DNA of 64,000 nucleotides from an uncultured Lachnospiraceae bacterium (GTDB taxonomy: Bacteria > Bacillota > Clostridia > Lachnospirales > Lachnospiraceae). The translations under genes and the position numbers were made by a program. Positions 41,674 to 51,568 of the stretch are shown here, one piece after another. Location of the stretch: NCBI GenBank assembly GCA_910589075.1, contig CAJUSK010000034.1, positions 186,001-250,000 of the forward strand, read 5' to 3'. Within the stretch, counting starts at the first letter, position 1. Each line of letters begins with the position of its first letter. The notes beneath the pieces were generated by a model that saw only the letters and a list, made by a program, of their open reading frames with translations, ran no database searches and was not told the DNA's origin.

Positions 41674-43803
41674 ATGATTAAAATAGGAATGCTGTTAGGT
41701 GACCGGTATGAGATACTGGAAAAGATCGGCACCGGTGGTATGTCTGATGTATATAAAGCTAAGGATCACAAGCTCTATCGTCCTGTGGCAGTCAAGGTAT
41801 TGAAACAGGAATTCAGCGAAAATACAAATTTTGTGGCGAAATTCAGAAGCGAGGCCCAGGCGGCTGCGGGTCTGATGCATCCCAATATAGTCAATGTCTA
41901 TGATGTGGGAGAAGAAAACGATATTTACTATATTGTTATGGAACTGGTGGAGGGGATCACCCTCAAGAAATATATAGAAAAGAAAGCGCGCCTGTCGGTG
42001 AAAGAGGCGATCAGCATTGCCATCCAGGTTTCCATGGGAATTGAAGCGGCCCATAATAATCATATTATCCACCGGGATATCAAACCGCAGAATATTATTA
42101 TATCCAGAGACGGGAAAGTGAAGGTGACGGATTTTGGCATAGCCAAAGCCGCCACCAGCAATACCATTACTTCCAACGTAATGGGTTCCGTCCATTATAC
42201 TTCGCCGGAGCAGGCGAGAGGCGGGTACAGTGACGCCAAGAGCGATATTTATTCCCTGGGTGTTACATTGTTTGAAATGCTGACCGGGCGAGTTCCCTTT
42301 AACGGTGAGACGACGGTGGCCATAGCCATCAAGCATATACAGGATCCCATGCCTTCTCCACGGGACTTTGTGCCGGAGATTCCGGTCAGTGCGGAACAGA
42401 TTGTACAGAAGTGTACCCAGAAAAGTCCGGACAGACGATATCAGACAATGGTGGAGGTGATTGAGGATCTCAAGCGCTCCCTCATTAATCCGGATGAAAA
42501 CTTTGTGGTGATTGATGATGGGGAGACATCCGGGCAGACCAGGGTCGTGGCGGATGGAGATATGGCAAAGCCCCGAAAAAAAGCACCCCGGAAGGAACAT
42601 GAGGAAGAACATCTGCGCCTGAATGATGCGGAAAAGCCACGCCCGAAAAAAAGCAGTTCCGGAAAAAGCCGGGAACCTGTCCATACAGAGGATGAAGAAG
42701 AGGATGAATATGATCCCAAGATGGAACGTGTCACAACAATCCTGGCGGTGATTGCCGCTGTGCTGATTGGCTGTATCATTCTCTTTATTGCAGGAAAGAC
42801 ACTGGGAATCGTGGATCTGGAGGAAATCAAGTCCAGATTCGGTACTTCGGAGAAGAGTGAGGAAGTGGAAATGCCGGATGTGGCCGGTATGTCTCTGACC
42901 CGTGCCAAAGAGATGCTCAGTGGGCTGGGACTGGATTATGAAGTGACTTATGAGGAATCTTCCGAATATGAGGAAGACATCGTAATCGGCAGCAATATCA
43001 AAACCGGCAGGACCGTGGCGACGGGTACCACCGTGAAACTCACCGTCAGTGCGGGACGGGAAGGAACCAATATTCCGGATGTATCCGGCAAATCACTGGC
43101 AGAGGCCACGGCGCTTCTGGAAAAAGACGGGTTTAAGGTGAGCAGAAATGAAACACCTTCCGATACGGTGGAAAAGGGATATGTAATCGGTCAGTCTCCG
43201 GAGAGCGGAGAAAAAGCGCCCAGAGGCACGACGGTTACGCTGCAGGTGAGCAGCGGCCCGGATTCCAGCAAGGTCAGCGTGCCCAGTGTTATGGGAATGT
43301 CAGAGATGGATGCGACAGTCACCATTACGGAAACGGGTCTGACCGTCGGCAATGTGGAAGAAGTTAATTATGAGGATCCGGCGTTTACCGGTCTGGTATG
43401 TTATCAGAGCTATTCTGTAGGAGACTATGTGGATCCGGGTACGGCGGTGGATATTAAAATCAGCAAAGGACCGATGGATGTGACCTATGGATTCAACGCC
43501 AATGTGGAAAGTCCGATTCTGGAAGATCCGGCGTTTATATCCGGTACGGTGGTGACGGTGATTTTGATGTCGGCGGAAGGGCAGGAACTGATGCGGACCA
43601 GTACGGCCACATTCCCTGTTACCATGAATGTGTCAGGCATTAAGGGCAGCGGTGTGGGTAAGGTGGTATTCCAGTATACAGCGGCGGCGCAGCCTGTCAC
43701 AACCACGGATCCGGTCACAGGGGAGGTTATGACTGTGCCGGGTACGGAGGAACCCAGGATGATTGAGCGTCCCGTGCAATTTGTGCCTGAGACACAGAAC
43801 TGA
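41674..43803 (+). CDS. prkC: PASTA-domain serine/threonine kinase
   Basis: A 709-residue membrane kinase that senses muropeptides or lipid II and controls the cell wall. Residues 10-275 are the kinase (GTGGMSDVYKAK, catalytic HRDIKPQNIIIS, DFGIAKA, MGSVHYTSPEQARGGYSDAK). A charged linker leads to one membrane segment (about 353-375). Three PASTA domains follow outside (about 398-463, 467-533, 535-602), then a C-terminal extension of about 100 residues with no match I know. ATG 41674 has GGAGG upstream. Confidence 0.96.
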   Translation: MIKIGMLLGDRYEILEKIGTGGMSDVYKAKDHKLYRPVAVKVLKQEFSENTNFVAKFRSEAQAAAGLMHPNIVNVYDVGEENDIYYIVMELVEGITLKKYIEKKARLSVKEAISIAIQVSMGIEAAHNNHIIHRDIKPQNIIISRDGKVKVTDFGIAKAATSNTITSNVMGSVHYTSPEQARGGYSDAKSDIYSLGVTLFEMLTGRVPFNGETTVAIAIKHIQDPMPSPRDFVPEIPVSAEQIVQKCTQKSPDRRYQTMVEVIEDLKRSLINPDENFVVIDDGETSGQTRVVADGDMAKPRKKAPRKEHEEEHLRLNDAEKPRPKKSSSGKSREPVHTEDEEEDEYDPKMERVTTILAVIAAVLIGCIILFIAGKTLGIVDLEEIKSRFGTSEKSEEVEMPDVAGMSLTRAKEMLSGLGLDYEVTYEESSEYEEDIVIGSNIKTGRTVATGTTVKLTVSAGREGTNIPDVSGKSLAEATALLEKDGFKVSRNETPSDTVEKGYVIGQSPESGEKAPRGTTVTLQVSSGPDSSKVSVPSVMGMSEMDATVTITETGLTVGNVEEVNYEDPAFTGLVCYQSYSVGDYVDPGTAVDIKISKGPMDVTYGFNANVESPILEDPAFISGTVVTVILMSAEGQELMRTSTATFPVTMNVSGIKGSGVGKVVFQYTAAAQPVTTTDPVTGEVMTVPGTEEPRMIERPVQFVPETQN

Positions 43804-43827
43804 GTTTACAGAGGCGGAGAGGGTTGT

Positions 43828-44724
43828 ATGAAGGGAAAGATTATCAGAGGGATTGCAGGATTCTATTATGTCCATACGGCAGACTGCGGGATATATACCT
43901 GTAAAGCGAAGGGGATTTTCAGAAAACTGCATGTAAAGCCTCTGGTAGGGGACGATGTGGAGTTATCCGTTCTGGATGAGGGGGCAAAGGAAGGGAACGT
44001 GGAGGCGATCCTTCCCCGCAGAAACACATTGATCCGGCCTGCAGTGGCCAATATCGACCAGGCGCTTGTTATTTTTGCCGTACAGCAGCCGGAACCGAAT
44101 TTTAACCTGCTGGACCGTTTTCTCGTCATGATGGAGCAGCAGGGACTGCCCAGTCTGATCTGTTTTAACAAAGCGGATTTGCTGTCGCCTGAAAAGGAGG
44201 AGAAGCTGCGCCGGATGTATGGGGCCTGCGGTTACCGCCTGCTTTTCACAAGCGCAAAGGCGGGACAGGGAATTGAGGAATTGAGAAGCCTGCTGCGGGG
44301 CCGGACAACGACGGCGGCCGGACCCAGCGGTGTGGGAAAATCTTCTCTGACCAATCTGCTACAGACGGATGTGCAAATGGAGACGGGGGCTGTCAGTGAG
44401 AAAATTGCCCGGGGCAGACATACCACGCGCCACAGCGAGTTGATCCGGATAGAGGAGGATACGTATATTATGGATACGCCGGGGTTCAGTTCTCTGGAAC
44501 TGCTTCCCATGGAAAAGGAAGAACTGCGGCATTGCTATCCGGAGTTTGCCTCCTATGAAGGAACGTGCAGGTTCCAGGGCTGTGTTCATATCCATGAACC
44601 GGGATGCCAGGTGCTGGAAGCGCTGGAGAAAGGGAGCATCAGCCGGGAACGTTATGCAAATTACTGCCTTTTGTATGAGGAATTGAGAGGACAGAAACGG
44701 TATCAGAGCAGAAAAACACAGTAG
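43828..44724 (+). CDS. rsgA: small ribosomal subunit biogenesis GTPase RsgA
   Basis: A 298-residue circularly permuted GTPase for late 30S assembly. The order is an N-terminal OB domain, G4 FNKADLL, G1 GPSGVGKSSLTN, switch RGRHTTRHSEL, G3 DTPGFSSLEL and a zinc knuckle (TCRFQGCVHIHEPGC). ATG follows GGAGAGG. In many relatives rpe and thiN follow; here a dihydrouridine synthase gene takes that place. Confidence 0.96.
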   Translation: MKGKIIRGIAGFYYVHTADCGIYTCKAKGIFRKLHVKPLVGDDVELSVLDEGAKEGNVEAILPRRNTLIRPAVANIDQALVIFAVQQPEPNFNLLDRFLVMMEQQGLPSLICFNKADLLSPEKEEKLRRMYGACGYRLLFTSAKAGQGIEELRSLLRGRTTTAAGPSGVGKSSLTNLLQTDVQMETGAVSEKIARGRHTTRHSELIRIEEDTYIMDTPGFSSLELLPMEKEELRHCYPEFASYEGTCRFQGCVHIHEPGCQVLEALEKGSISRERYANYCLLYEELRGQKRYQSRKTQ

Positions 44725-44745
44725 AAAAAGCAGGAGAGGGTTACA

Positions 44746-45702
44746 GTGGAAATCGGTAAGATTCGTCTCGGGAGTCTGCTTTTGCCGTCCAATGTGCTGA
44801 TGGCGCCCCTGGCGGGATATACCTGCTATCCGTTTCGGATGCTGGCATATGAGCTTGGGGCCGGTTTATGTTTTACGGAGATGGTAAGCGCCAATGCGTT
44901 GAAATATCAGGACAGGGCAACAAAACGTCTGTTGCTGACGACAGACCAGGAGAAAATCAGAGCAGTGCAGTTGCTTGGGGGCAATCCTGCGATTATGGAG
45001 CAGATGGCCGGGAGCGATCTTCTGGAAATGTTTGATATAATTGATATCAATATGGGCTGTCCGGTTCCCAATGTGTTTAAAAGCGGTGAGGGCAGCGCTC
45101 TGATGCTGGACTGGAAACGGGCGGAGGGGATTATCCGGGGCTGTAAAAAGAGCGGAAAAGTGGTGACAGTGAAGTGTCGTACCGGTATCCGGGAGGATGC
45201 CATGTTTACGGCTGAGTTTGCCCGTATGTGTGAAGCGGCAGGAGCAGATATGATTACTATCCACGGACGGAGCCGAAGTATGATGTATGACGGGCGGCCC
45301 TGTCTGGAAGAGATTGAACAGGCGAAGGCGGCAGTTTCCATACCGGTGATTGCCAATGGAGGCATTTTTTCGGCAGAGGACGCGGAGACGGTGATGGAGT
45401 ATACCGGCGTGGACGGAATCATGGTGGCCAGGTATGGCCTGGAAAATCCTTTTATTTTCAGTGAACTTACCCATACACCCTGCAGGAAGGACGCATTTCT
45501 GATTCTGACGGAGCAGTTGGAACTGACACGGCAATATTATGACGAAACGTTTACACTGAGTTATATAAAAAAACTGGCCTCTTATATGATGAAAAAGAAA
45601 AAGGGGACAAAACAGTACAAAGAACGTCTGCACAGAAGTGGAAGCCCGGAAGAACTGATGGAAGTGCTGGCGTTGATTTTTGATGGCGATTTACGGTTTT
45701 AG
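44746..45702 (+). CDS. tRNA-dihydrouridine synthase family protein
   Basis: A 318-residue FMN TIM barrel of the Dus family, which reduces uridines in tRNA. Blocks are VLMAPLAGYTCYPFRMLAYE, IIDINMGCPVPNVFKSGEGS with the catalytic cysteine, VKCRTGIRED, ITIHGRSRSMMYDG and IPVIANGGIFSAEDA. The start is a GTG with GGAGAGG upstream. The exact target position cannot be told; DusB type is most likely. Confidence 0.92.
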   Translation: MEIGKIRLGSLLLPSNVLMAPLAGYTCYPFRMLAYELGAGLCFTEMVSANALKYQDRATKRLLLTTDQEKIRAVQLLGGNPAIMEQMAGSDLLEMFDIIDINMGCPVPNVFKSGEGSALMLDWKRAEGIIRGCKKSGKVVTVKCRTGIREDAMFTAEFARMCEAAGADMITIHGRSRSMMYDGRPCLEEIEQAKAAVSIPVIANGGIFSAEDAETVMEYTGVDGIMVARYGLENPFIFSELTHTPCRKDAFLILTEQLELTRQYYDETFTLSYIKKLASYMMKKKKGTKQYKERLHRSGSPEELMEVLALIFDGDLRF

Positions 45703-45760
45703 AAAAGACGGAAAACTGCGATACAAAGGCGGCAGTCCGTGGTGTAAAAGGGGTGAGTCT

Positions 45761-48700
45761 GTGGGGGAAATGATGGAGGCGTATTATCATATAAGAGAGG
45801 GTGTGCTGGAGCGTTATACCGGCCGGGAACAACATGCTGTCATTCCCAAAGGGGTACATACCATCAAAGCGGGCGCGTTGAAAGGATGTGTGTCCCTGAG
45901 GAAGATAACGCTGCCCAAAGGACTTCAACGGATTGGCGACGGGGCATTCAAAGGCTGCCGGAATCTTGAAGAGGTGGATATACCGGAAGGTGTACTGCTT
46001 CTTGGCAGTTATGCGTTTCACCGTTGTCATGAACTGAAACGGATTTCTCTGCCTTCCACAGTGGAAGCACTGGGAGATTGTGTATTCCTGTATTGTGACA
46101 GTTTGCAGGAAGTGCATATACCGGGTGTAAAGCGTCTGGGAAAGCAGGTGTTTGTCAATGATGTGTCGCTGGAAAAGCTGGAAATATCCCCGGAACTGGA
46201 CGGAGACTGTATTTGTGATGTATTTACAGGCTGTGGCAGGGTCCGGGAAATTTCTTTTAGAGATGGTTCCTGCTGGCAGACAGATCATCTTCTGGAAGTC
46301 ATGGAGGGGAATCAGGATGTGCCATCACTGGTGCGCCGGATTGTTTCTGATATTTTGAGTATGGCAGAGCTGGACGGCAGGCGGCTGGTGCGGTTCGTCT
46401 CCAATCTCAGGCATGTAGAGATTCCCGAAGGGGTGGAATGCCTGGCCCGCAGCAGCTTTTTTGATATGCGGGGGATAAAGTCTGTTACATTCCCTGCTTC
46501 CTTACGGGAAATCGGAAGCCGGGCATTCCGGAACTGTATAAATCTGGAACGGATCATTTTCAAAGGGGCAGATGTGAAGATTCACGGGGATGCCTTCAAG
46601 AACTGTTCTTCCCTGCAGACTGTCAGGACGTGGGACGGTGCGGAATATACCTTTGCAGGGATTGACGGACTGGGTGTAAAGGCCGTGCCGGAAATGGTGG
46701 GACAGATATATCGGCAGATGCTGGGAAATTTCCGCATCAGCCATACAATGCTTTTGCAGTATCTGGGTGAAGAGTCGCGTGTGGTGGTTCCGGAAGGGAT
46801 CACAATAATCGGGGAAGAAGCCTTTGCGGGAAAAGAAACCATTGACCGGGTGATACTGCCGGAAAGCCTGCTTGAAATCGGCGCCGGGGCTTTTCGGGAC
46901 TGCCTGCTTCTGCAGAATATTTCTCTGCCACCGGGGCTGCGCCGGATTGGCGCCGGGGCTTTTGAAAATTGTGTAAAGCTGCTTCGTATGCATGTGCCTT
47001 CCACTGTCCGCCGGATAGAGGCAAGGACATTCAGACACTGCCATGTGTTGCGCGAACTGACATTTTCCGACGGGCTTTGTGAGATAGGTGAAAGCGCTTT
47101 TTATGGCTGCCATGCCATAGAAGCCGTAGAGTTTCCAAAAAGTCTTACATCCGTGGGACCTATGGCGTTTTACCGGTGCCGGGGACTGAGGGAAGTATGC
47201 CTTTTGGAGCAGACAGAATTTGTGGGAGCGCTGGCGTTTGCCGGCAGCGGCGTACAAAGAGCGCAGATATGCGGCAGTGGTCGGGCGTTTGGCACAGATC
47301 TGTTTGCAGGCTGTGAGGAGCTTACGGAATTGATTCTGGAGGACGGTGTCTGCCATATTCCGGACAAGCTGGCTTTTGGCTGTAGTAAACTTGTGCATGT
47401 AAGGCTGCCGGGGCATCCACTGTCGGCAGGCAGGCATTCTCTGTCGGCAGGCAGGCATTCTCTGGAGGGGACTGCTTTTCTGGCGCAGTGGAGGAAACAG
47501 GAGCGTTTACAACAAAAGGGCGAGTGGTCTGCTTCAGACGGCATTTTCTGGGACGGGCGGGATCTGGAAGGGGTTGTATATCTGTCATCGGAGATACATA
47601 CCATCGCCGGCGGCGCTTTTTATGGGAATACAAACGTAACGGAAATGATTGTGCCGGAGAGTGTGACATGGATTGGGCGGGGAGCTTTCAAAGGCTGCCG
47701 TGGCCTTAGTAGGGTGTGTTTGCCCGTGGACATGACCCATGTGGAGGCAGAGGTATTTGCGGGATGTGAGAATCTGCTGGACGTTGTTACTTTAAAGAAT
47801 ACGGTGCCGCGCTGGCAGTCTGTAGGAGAACGTGCGTTTTATCGTTGTACCGGTCTGCGCAGCATTTTTCTGGAGGATGCAGTCTGTATAGGCCGGGAGG
47901 CCCTGGCAGGCTGCCACTGTCTTGAAAAAAGTCCGGTACATCCCGATTTGCAGGCAGGAGAGAGGGCATTTGCCGGAACAGACATTCCCAGACAGATGCC
48001 TTCAGGCATATGGATGGCAGGCACGGTGGTTGTTTCCGGGGAAGAATGCGCCGGGGAGATCCGGCTGCCGGAGGGGACACGGCGTATTGCACCCTATGCA
48101 TTTGCCGGAAACGGCGCCGTCACGAAGGTGGCGCTGCCGGAAGGGGTTCTGGAGATTGGAGAAGGCGCTTTTTTTGGCTGCGGCGCACTTTTGGAAGTGG
48201 AATTTCCAAAGAGCCTGTGTCGGATGGAAAGCCGTGCCTTTGAAAAATGTGGGTCTCTTGTGCATGTACAGACAGCCGCAGCAGAGGTAGGGCCGGGGGC
48301 CTTTGCCTTTTGTACGGGATTGCGGGAAGCCAGGCTTTCGGGCGTGCGGGGGATCAGCAAAGGTGTGTTTATGGGCTGTGGCGCTTTGGAACGCTGTGTC
48401 TGTGCACTGGCGGAGTCGGTGGAAGAGCAGGGTTTTTGCGGATGTGAAAGTCTGGAGACATTTTCATTTGCCCGCATCAGGCACGTGGGTGCTTATGGCT
48501 TTTGCGGCTGCGACAGCCTGAAGGCAGCAGTGTTTCGATCGGATATTGTTCTGTTCCCATACGCGTTGAAAGATTGCGGACGGCTGAAGGAAATCCACAT
48601 TTTGAAAGGGGCAGGTTCCATGGAACTGCGGGAGTATGCCCTGGCTGGCTGTACGGCATTGGAGCGGGTGTGCTATGGGGCAGAGGCGTGGGAACTGACC

Positions 48701-49858
48701 TGCTATGGGGACTTGTTTCGGGAGGAGATTCCCGGGGCGGTAAGGCATCTCTTTTACAGTGCGCTCAGTTGTTTCCTTGTGGAGGAGGAAGAGCGGATTG
48801 TGGGGTATCGGGGAACGGGGCATATCCTCAGGATACCCCGGGGCATACGGAGAATTGAGGCAGAAGTATTCCGGAATGTCACCGGGATCAGAGAGGTAGA
48901 GATACCCGAAAGTGTGGAATATATCGGTGCCAGAGCTTTTCACGGGACAGCCTGGATGGAGCGGCAACAGGAAAAGTACACGGTTGTAACAATACGGCAT
49001 ATGCTGCTGGACGCTTCCCGGTGCTGGGGAGAAGTGGTTATACCGGCGCATATCCGTCTGATTTGTGGTTGGGCGTTTGCCAATGGCCTGGGGATTCTGT
49101 CGGTCCGGTTTCAGTCCGCACAGGTACGGGTGGAAGCGTATGCTTTCCGGAATTGTATCTTTTTGCAGAAGATTGTGCTGCCGGGTGGTGCGGTCATATG
49201 GTTTTCAGGGCTGGGGGATCGGGAGAAGGCTTTGCCGCCGTTGGCGAAACAGGCAGCCATTGAGATGCTGAACTGCTTTAAGACAGATTCCAAGGGTGTG
49301 CTGCTGGAGTGTACGGGGAATATACCCAGGATACAGCTTGCCCATGGCATTACGGAAATCGGAGAAGGTGTTTTTCAGGACGGAAATCTGTTGACAGAGG
49401 TGATTTTCCCGGCCACCATCACGAAAATTGGAAAGCGGGCGTTTGCCGGCTGTAAATGGCTGTTTGCCGTTTCACGGGCCTGGAATCTGGAGTATATCGG
49501 TGAACAGGCGTTTTCCTGTTGTAATATACTCAGCCGTGTGGAACTGTCGGAACGTTTGCGCTATATAGGCCCGCGGGCCTTTGAAAACTGTATCAGCCTG
49601 GAAACACTCCTGTTGCCGGAGGGAATCGAGGAAATACCGGACCGGGCTTTTTACAGATGTCACCGATTGAAATACATTCAATTTCCTTCCACCCTCAGGC
49701 GGATCGGTCAGGAGGCCTTTGCATTTTGCCGTGTGTTGAACGTGGACGAATGCCCGATGCCGGAAGAGACTGTGGTGGAAGACCGGGCTTTTTATGGAGC
49801 AGGCGTTGACTGTGCAGAGCCGGAAGAAAATGAAGAGGAAGACGAAATAGAAGAATGA
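45761..49858 (+). CDS. giant BspA-like leucine-rich-repeat protein without signal peptide
   Basis: A 1365-residue protein consisting almost wholly of LRR_5 (BspA/TpLRR) repeats of 22-24 residues, with units such as GAFKGCRNLEEVDIPEGV and AFENCISLETLLLPEGI. I count several dozen. Repeats stop and restart around short non-repeat islands (for example near 555-595 and 985-1010). There is no signal peptide, membrane segment or sorting signal, and the C-terminus is acidic (EENEEEDEIEE). It is therefore probably intracellular, unlike most BspA relatives. The frame opens within dus, but GTG 45761 with AAGGGG 7 bases before it is the best start. Function unknown; such repeats mediate protein binding. 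Confidence 0.85.
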   Translation: MGEMMEAYYHIREGVLERYTGREQHAVIPKGVHTIKAGALKGCVSLRKITLPKGLQRIGDGAFKGCRNLEEVDIPEGVLLLGSYAFHRCHELKRISLPSTVEALGDCVFLYCDSLQEVHIPGVKRLGKQVFVNDVSLEKLEISPELDGDCICDVFTGCGRVREISFRDGSCWQTDHLLEVMEGNQDVPSLVRRIVSDILSMAELDGRRLVRFVSNLRHVEIPEGVECLARSSFFDMRGIKSVTFPASLREIGSRAFRNCINLERIIFKGADVKIHGDAFKNCSSLQTVRTWDGAEYTFAGIDGLGVKAVPEMVGQIYRQMLGNFRISHTMLLQYLGEESRVVVPEGITIIGEEAFAGKETIDRVILPESLLEIGAGAFRDCLLLQNISLPPGLRRIGAGAFENCVKLLRMHVPSTVRRIEARTFRHCHVLRELTFSDGLCEIGESAFYGCHAIEAVEFPKSLTSVGPMAFYRCRGLREVCLLEQTEFVGALAFAGSGVQRAQICGSGRAFGTDLFAGCEELTELILEDGVCHIPDKLAFGCSKLVHVRLPGHPLSAGRHSLSAGRHSLEGTAFLAQWRKQERLQQKGEWSASDGIFWDGRDLEGVVYLSSEIHTIAGGAFYGNTNVTEMIVPESVTWIGRGAFKGCRGLSRVCLPVDMTHVEAEVFAGCENLLDVVTLKNTVPRWQSVGERAFYRCTGLRSIFLEDAVCIGREALAGCHCLEKSPVHPDLQAGERAFAGTDIPRQMPSGIWMAGTVVVSGEECAGEIRLPEGTRRIAPYAFAGNGAVTKVALPEGVLEIGEGAFFGCGALLEVEFPKSLCRMESRAFEKCGSLVHVQTAAAEVGPGAFAFCTGLREARLSGVRGISKGVFMGCGALERCVCALAESVEEQGFCGCESLETFSFARIRHVGAYGFCGCDSLKAAVFRSDIVLFPYALKDCGRLKEIHILKGAGSMELREYALAGCTALERVCYGAEAWELTCYGDLFREEIPGAVRHLFYSALSCFLVEEEERIVGYRGTGHILRIPRGIRRIEAEVFRNVTGIREVEIPESVEYIGARAFHGTAWMERQQEKYTVVTIRHMLLDASRCWGEVVIPAHIRLICGWAFANGLGILSVRFQSAQVRVEAYAFRNCIFLQKIVLPGGAVIWFSGLGDREKALPPLAKQAAIEMLNCFKTDSKGVLLECTGNIPRIQLAHGITEIGEGVFQDGNLLTEVIFPATITKIGKRAFAGCKWLFAVSRAWNLEYIGEQAFSCCNILSRVELSERLRYIGPRAFENCISLETLLLPEGIEEIPDRAFYRCHRLKYIQFPSTLRRIGQEAFAFCRVLNVDECPMPEETVVEDRAFYGAGVDCAEPEENEEEDEIEE
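47419..47460 (+). repeat. 21-bp in-frame duplication in the LRR gene
   Basis: The 21-base unit at 47419-47439 is repeated exactly at 47440-47460, giving the peptide LSAGRHSLSAGRHS. It lies in an island between leucine-rich repeats and looks recent, since both copies are identical. Confidence 0.9.
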
Positions 49859-49916
49859 AGGAATGGAAGCATAAAGAGCTGCCGGCATTTTGCAGGAAGC
49901 CGGATTGAGGAAAAGG

Positions 49917-51008
49917 ATGAATTACCGCAGATTGGGAAAAACGGGCTTGCTGGTCTCGGAGCTGGGTTTCGGGACCATTCCCGTGTTACAGGGAAATGCA
50001 CTGGTATTGCCGGATACCTTTCAACTGGATATGGACGCTGCCCTTGCGGTGATGGAACATGCCTTTTCTCTGGGCTGCAATCTGTTTGATACGGCGATTG
50101 TTCCTGAATATGGGGATGCCGAGTATAAGCTGGGAAGATTTGCGGAACGTGTGGGCAGAGAACGGATTGTTATTTCGGACAAGGCGCGCTTTTATGACGG
50201 CAATGAACTCTATCAGGCAGTACATACCTCCTGTGAAACACTGGGAACCTGTGCGGATTTGTATTTTGTACATCAGGTGGACGGGGAACATGAGGAAACC
50301 GTGTTTGCAAGGGGCGGTGCGCTGGACGCTCTGGCGGAGTTGAAAGCAGAGGGAAAGATTCGGTTTGCAGGGATTGCATCCCATTATTACGACACGTTGC
50401 TGCGGGGAGCCGGTGACAGCCGGGTGGATGTATTACAGGGCAGCGGCAATCTGCTGGAGCGGGGAATGCTGGACCGGATCAAAGAAGAACCACTGTTTGC
50501 AGAAAAAGGATTTCTGCTCAACAAAGTGTATGCAGCGGGATTGCTGCTGGCATTTTTCCCGGTGGGACAGTTGATTGATATGGCAGTATCTTATCCCCTT
50601 TCCAGTGTGCTGATCGGTTTGGGAAGCCGGGAGCAGGTGGAAGCGGCGATGAACCGGGAGGGAAGTGGAGCCTGTGGTGAGGGTGGAGAACATGGAATCT
50701 CCTTTGAAGAAGTGCTGACAGTTCTGGAGACTGTATATGATCCCATTCCCTGTGACCGCTGTCAGCGGTGTAAATGTCCCTGGGGAACGGAGATCCACAC
50801 GATTTTCAGGCAATACCAGTATTATTTTCTCGGCAAGGATTACTGGGCACTGAAAAAACTGGGCCTGGGCATTGAAGAGAGTGCAAAACACTGCCAGACC
50901 TGTGTGCAGATGCCCTGCCTTTCCATGTGTCCCAGAAACATAAGGATTCCGGATGAGATCAGAAAGGTGGCGGAACTGGTGAGGGCGCATCCCATCCGGC
51001 GATTCTGA
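49917..51008 (+). CDS. aldo/keto reductase with C-terminal iron-sulfur domain
   Basis: A 363-residue protein. Residues 1-245 are an aldo/keto reductase barrel (NYRRLGKTGLLVSELGFGT, NLFDTAIVPEYGDAE) with the catalytic D, Y, K and H present (FDTA, PEYG, ISDKARF, YFVHQVD). Residues 275-345 hold cysteines in C-x2-C-x2-C-x-C (CDRCQRCKC) and CQTCVQMPCLSMCP, which fit a ferredoxin-like cluster of the COG1453 type. The substrate is unknown. ATG 49917 follows GAGGAAAAGG. It is the last gene of the run that starts at murE. Confidence 0.88.
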   Translation: MNYRRLGKTGLLVSELGFGTIPVLQGNALVLPDTFQLDMDAALAVMEHAFSLGCNLFDTAIVPEYGDAEYKLGRFAERVGRERIVISDKARFYDGNELYQAVHTSCETLGTCADLYFVHQVDGEHEETVFARGGALDALAELKAEGKIRFAGIASHYYDTLLRGAGDSRVDVLQGSGNLLERGMLDRIKEEPLFAEKGFLLNKVYAAGLLLAFFPVGQLIDMAVSYPLSSVLIGLGSREQVEAAMNREGSGACGEGGEHGISFEEVLTVLETVYDPIPCDRCQRCKCPWGTEIHTIFRQYQYYFLGKDYWALKKLGLGIEESAKHCQTCVQMPCLSMCPRNIRIPDEIRKVAELVRAHPIRRF

Positions 51009-51071
51009 CTTTGCCGGTATAACGGGACTTAAATGGATTTTCATGTGGCAGGAGTAGACCTGCAAAAAACA

Positions 51072-51096
51072 GCGTAGCAGTCACAAACTGCTACGC
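51072..51096 (-). terminator. terminator hairpin after the 51130-51483 gene
   Basis: GCGTAGCAGT and ACTGCTACGC pair perfectly over 10 bases with a 5-base loop. On the minus strand the stem is followed by TGTTTTTT, so it terminates the minus-strand gene; it could also slow the opposing aldo/keto reductase transcript. Confidence 0.8.
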
Positions 51097-51129
51097 CTGA
51101 AAAGTTTAACTGCTTGAGGCTGTCGCCTT

Positions 51130-51483
51130 TTATTGCGATCCCAGTCTCATATACAACATTTCTTTCATCATATCCGAATTGCATGTATTGATAAGATTCT
51201 TATATTTTTCCATTACTTGAGGGTTTTTCTCAAAATCGTTGCCAGGTATACAGCTTTCTATACAGTGCAGCAGTGACCATTCGATACCGGCCATCCTGTC
51301 AGTAGGACAGCATGTTATAAGAATTTCAGCCTCTTCCCATGTAACAGGCTGAATGATGGATATTACAGCATCCTCATATGCATCCCATAAGTCCAGGATT
51401 TCATCCGGAGGAATATTTTCAATGTCTGTAAAACCTTCCGGCGGCGCTCCTATTTCCTGTATCTTTAAAACTGCTTCCTGCAT
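51130..51483 (-). CDS. small acidic protein, possibly Imm30-like immunity protein
   Basis: A 117-residue soluble, acidic, mostly helical protein (VTWEEAEILITCC, GIEWSLLHCIESC, NSDMMKEMLYMRL). I do not recognise it firmly. The helical pattern around WSLLHCIES and its place next to an immunity gene suggest an Imm30-type immunity protein, but this is weak. The open frame extends to 51531 into a hairpin repeat; the ATG at 51483 with GGAGG upstream is the better start. It has its own terminator. Confidence 0.65.
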   Translation of the reverse strand: MQEAVLKIQEIGAPPEGFTDIENIPPDEILDLWDAYEDAVISIIQPVTWEEAEILITCCPTDRMAGIEWSLLHCIESCIPGNDFEKNPQVMEKYKNLINTCNSDMMKEMLYMRLGSQ

Positions 51484-51526
51484 TATATGGACCTCCTGTA
51501 TTCCTGGTTTGCCGCCGGCGGCGTTA

Positions 51527-51568
51527 TTCATGACAATAGGTTTGCTGGCGAAGCCTGCAATCTATTGT
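51527..51568. repeat. single copy of the 41-bp hairpin repeat
   Basis: TTCATG, ACAATAG (51533-51539), tip GGCGAAGCC and CTATTGT (51562-51568), the same unit as at 4196, 11606 and 24949. It lies between two divergent genes. Confidence 0.92.
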
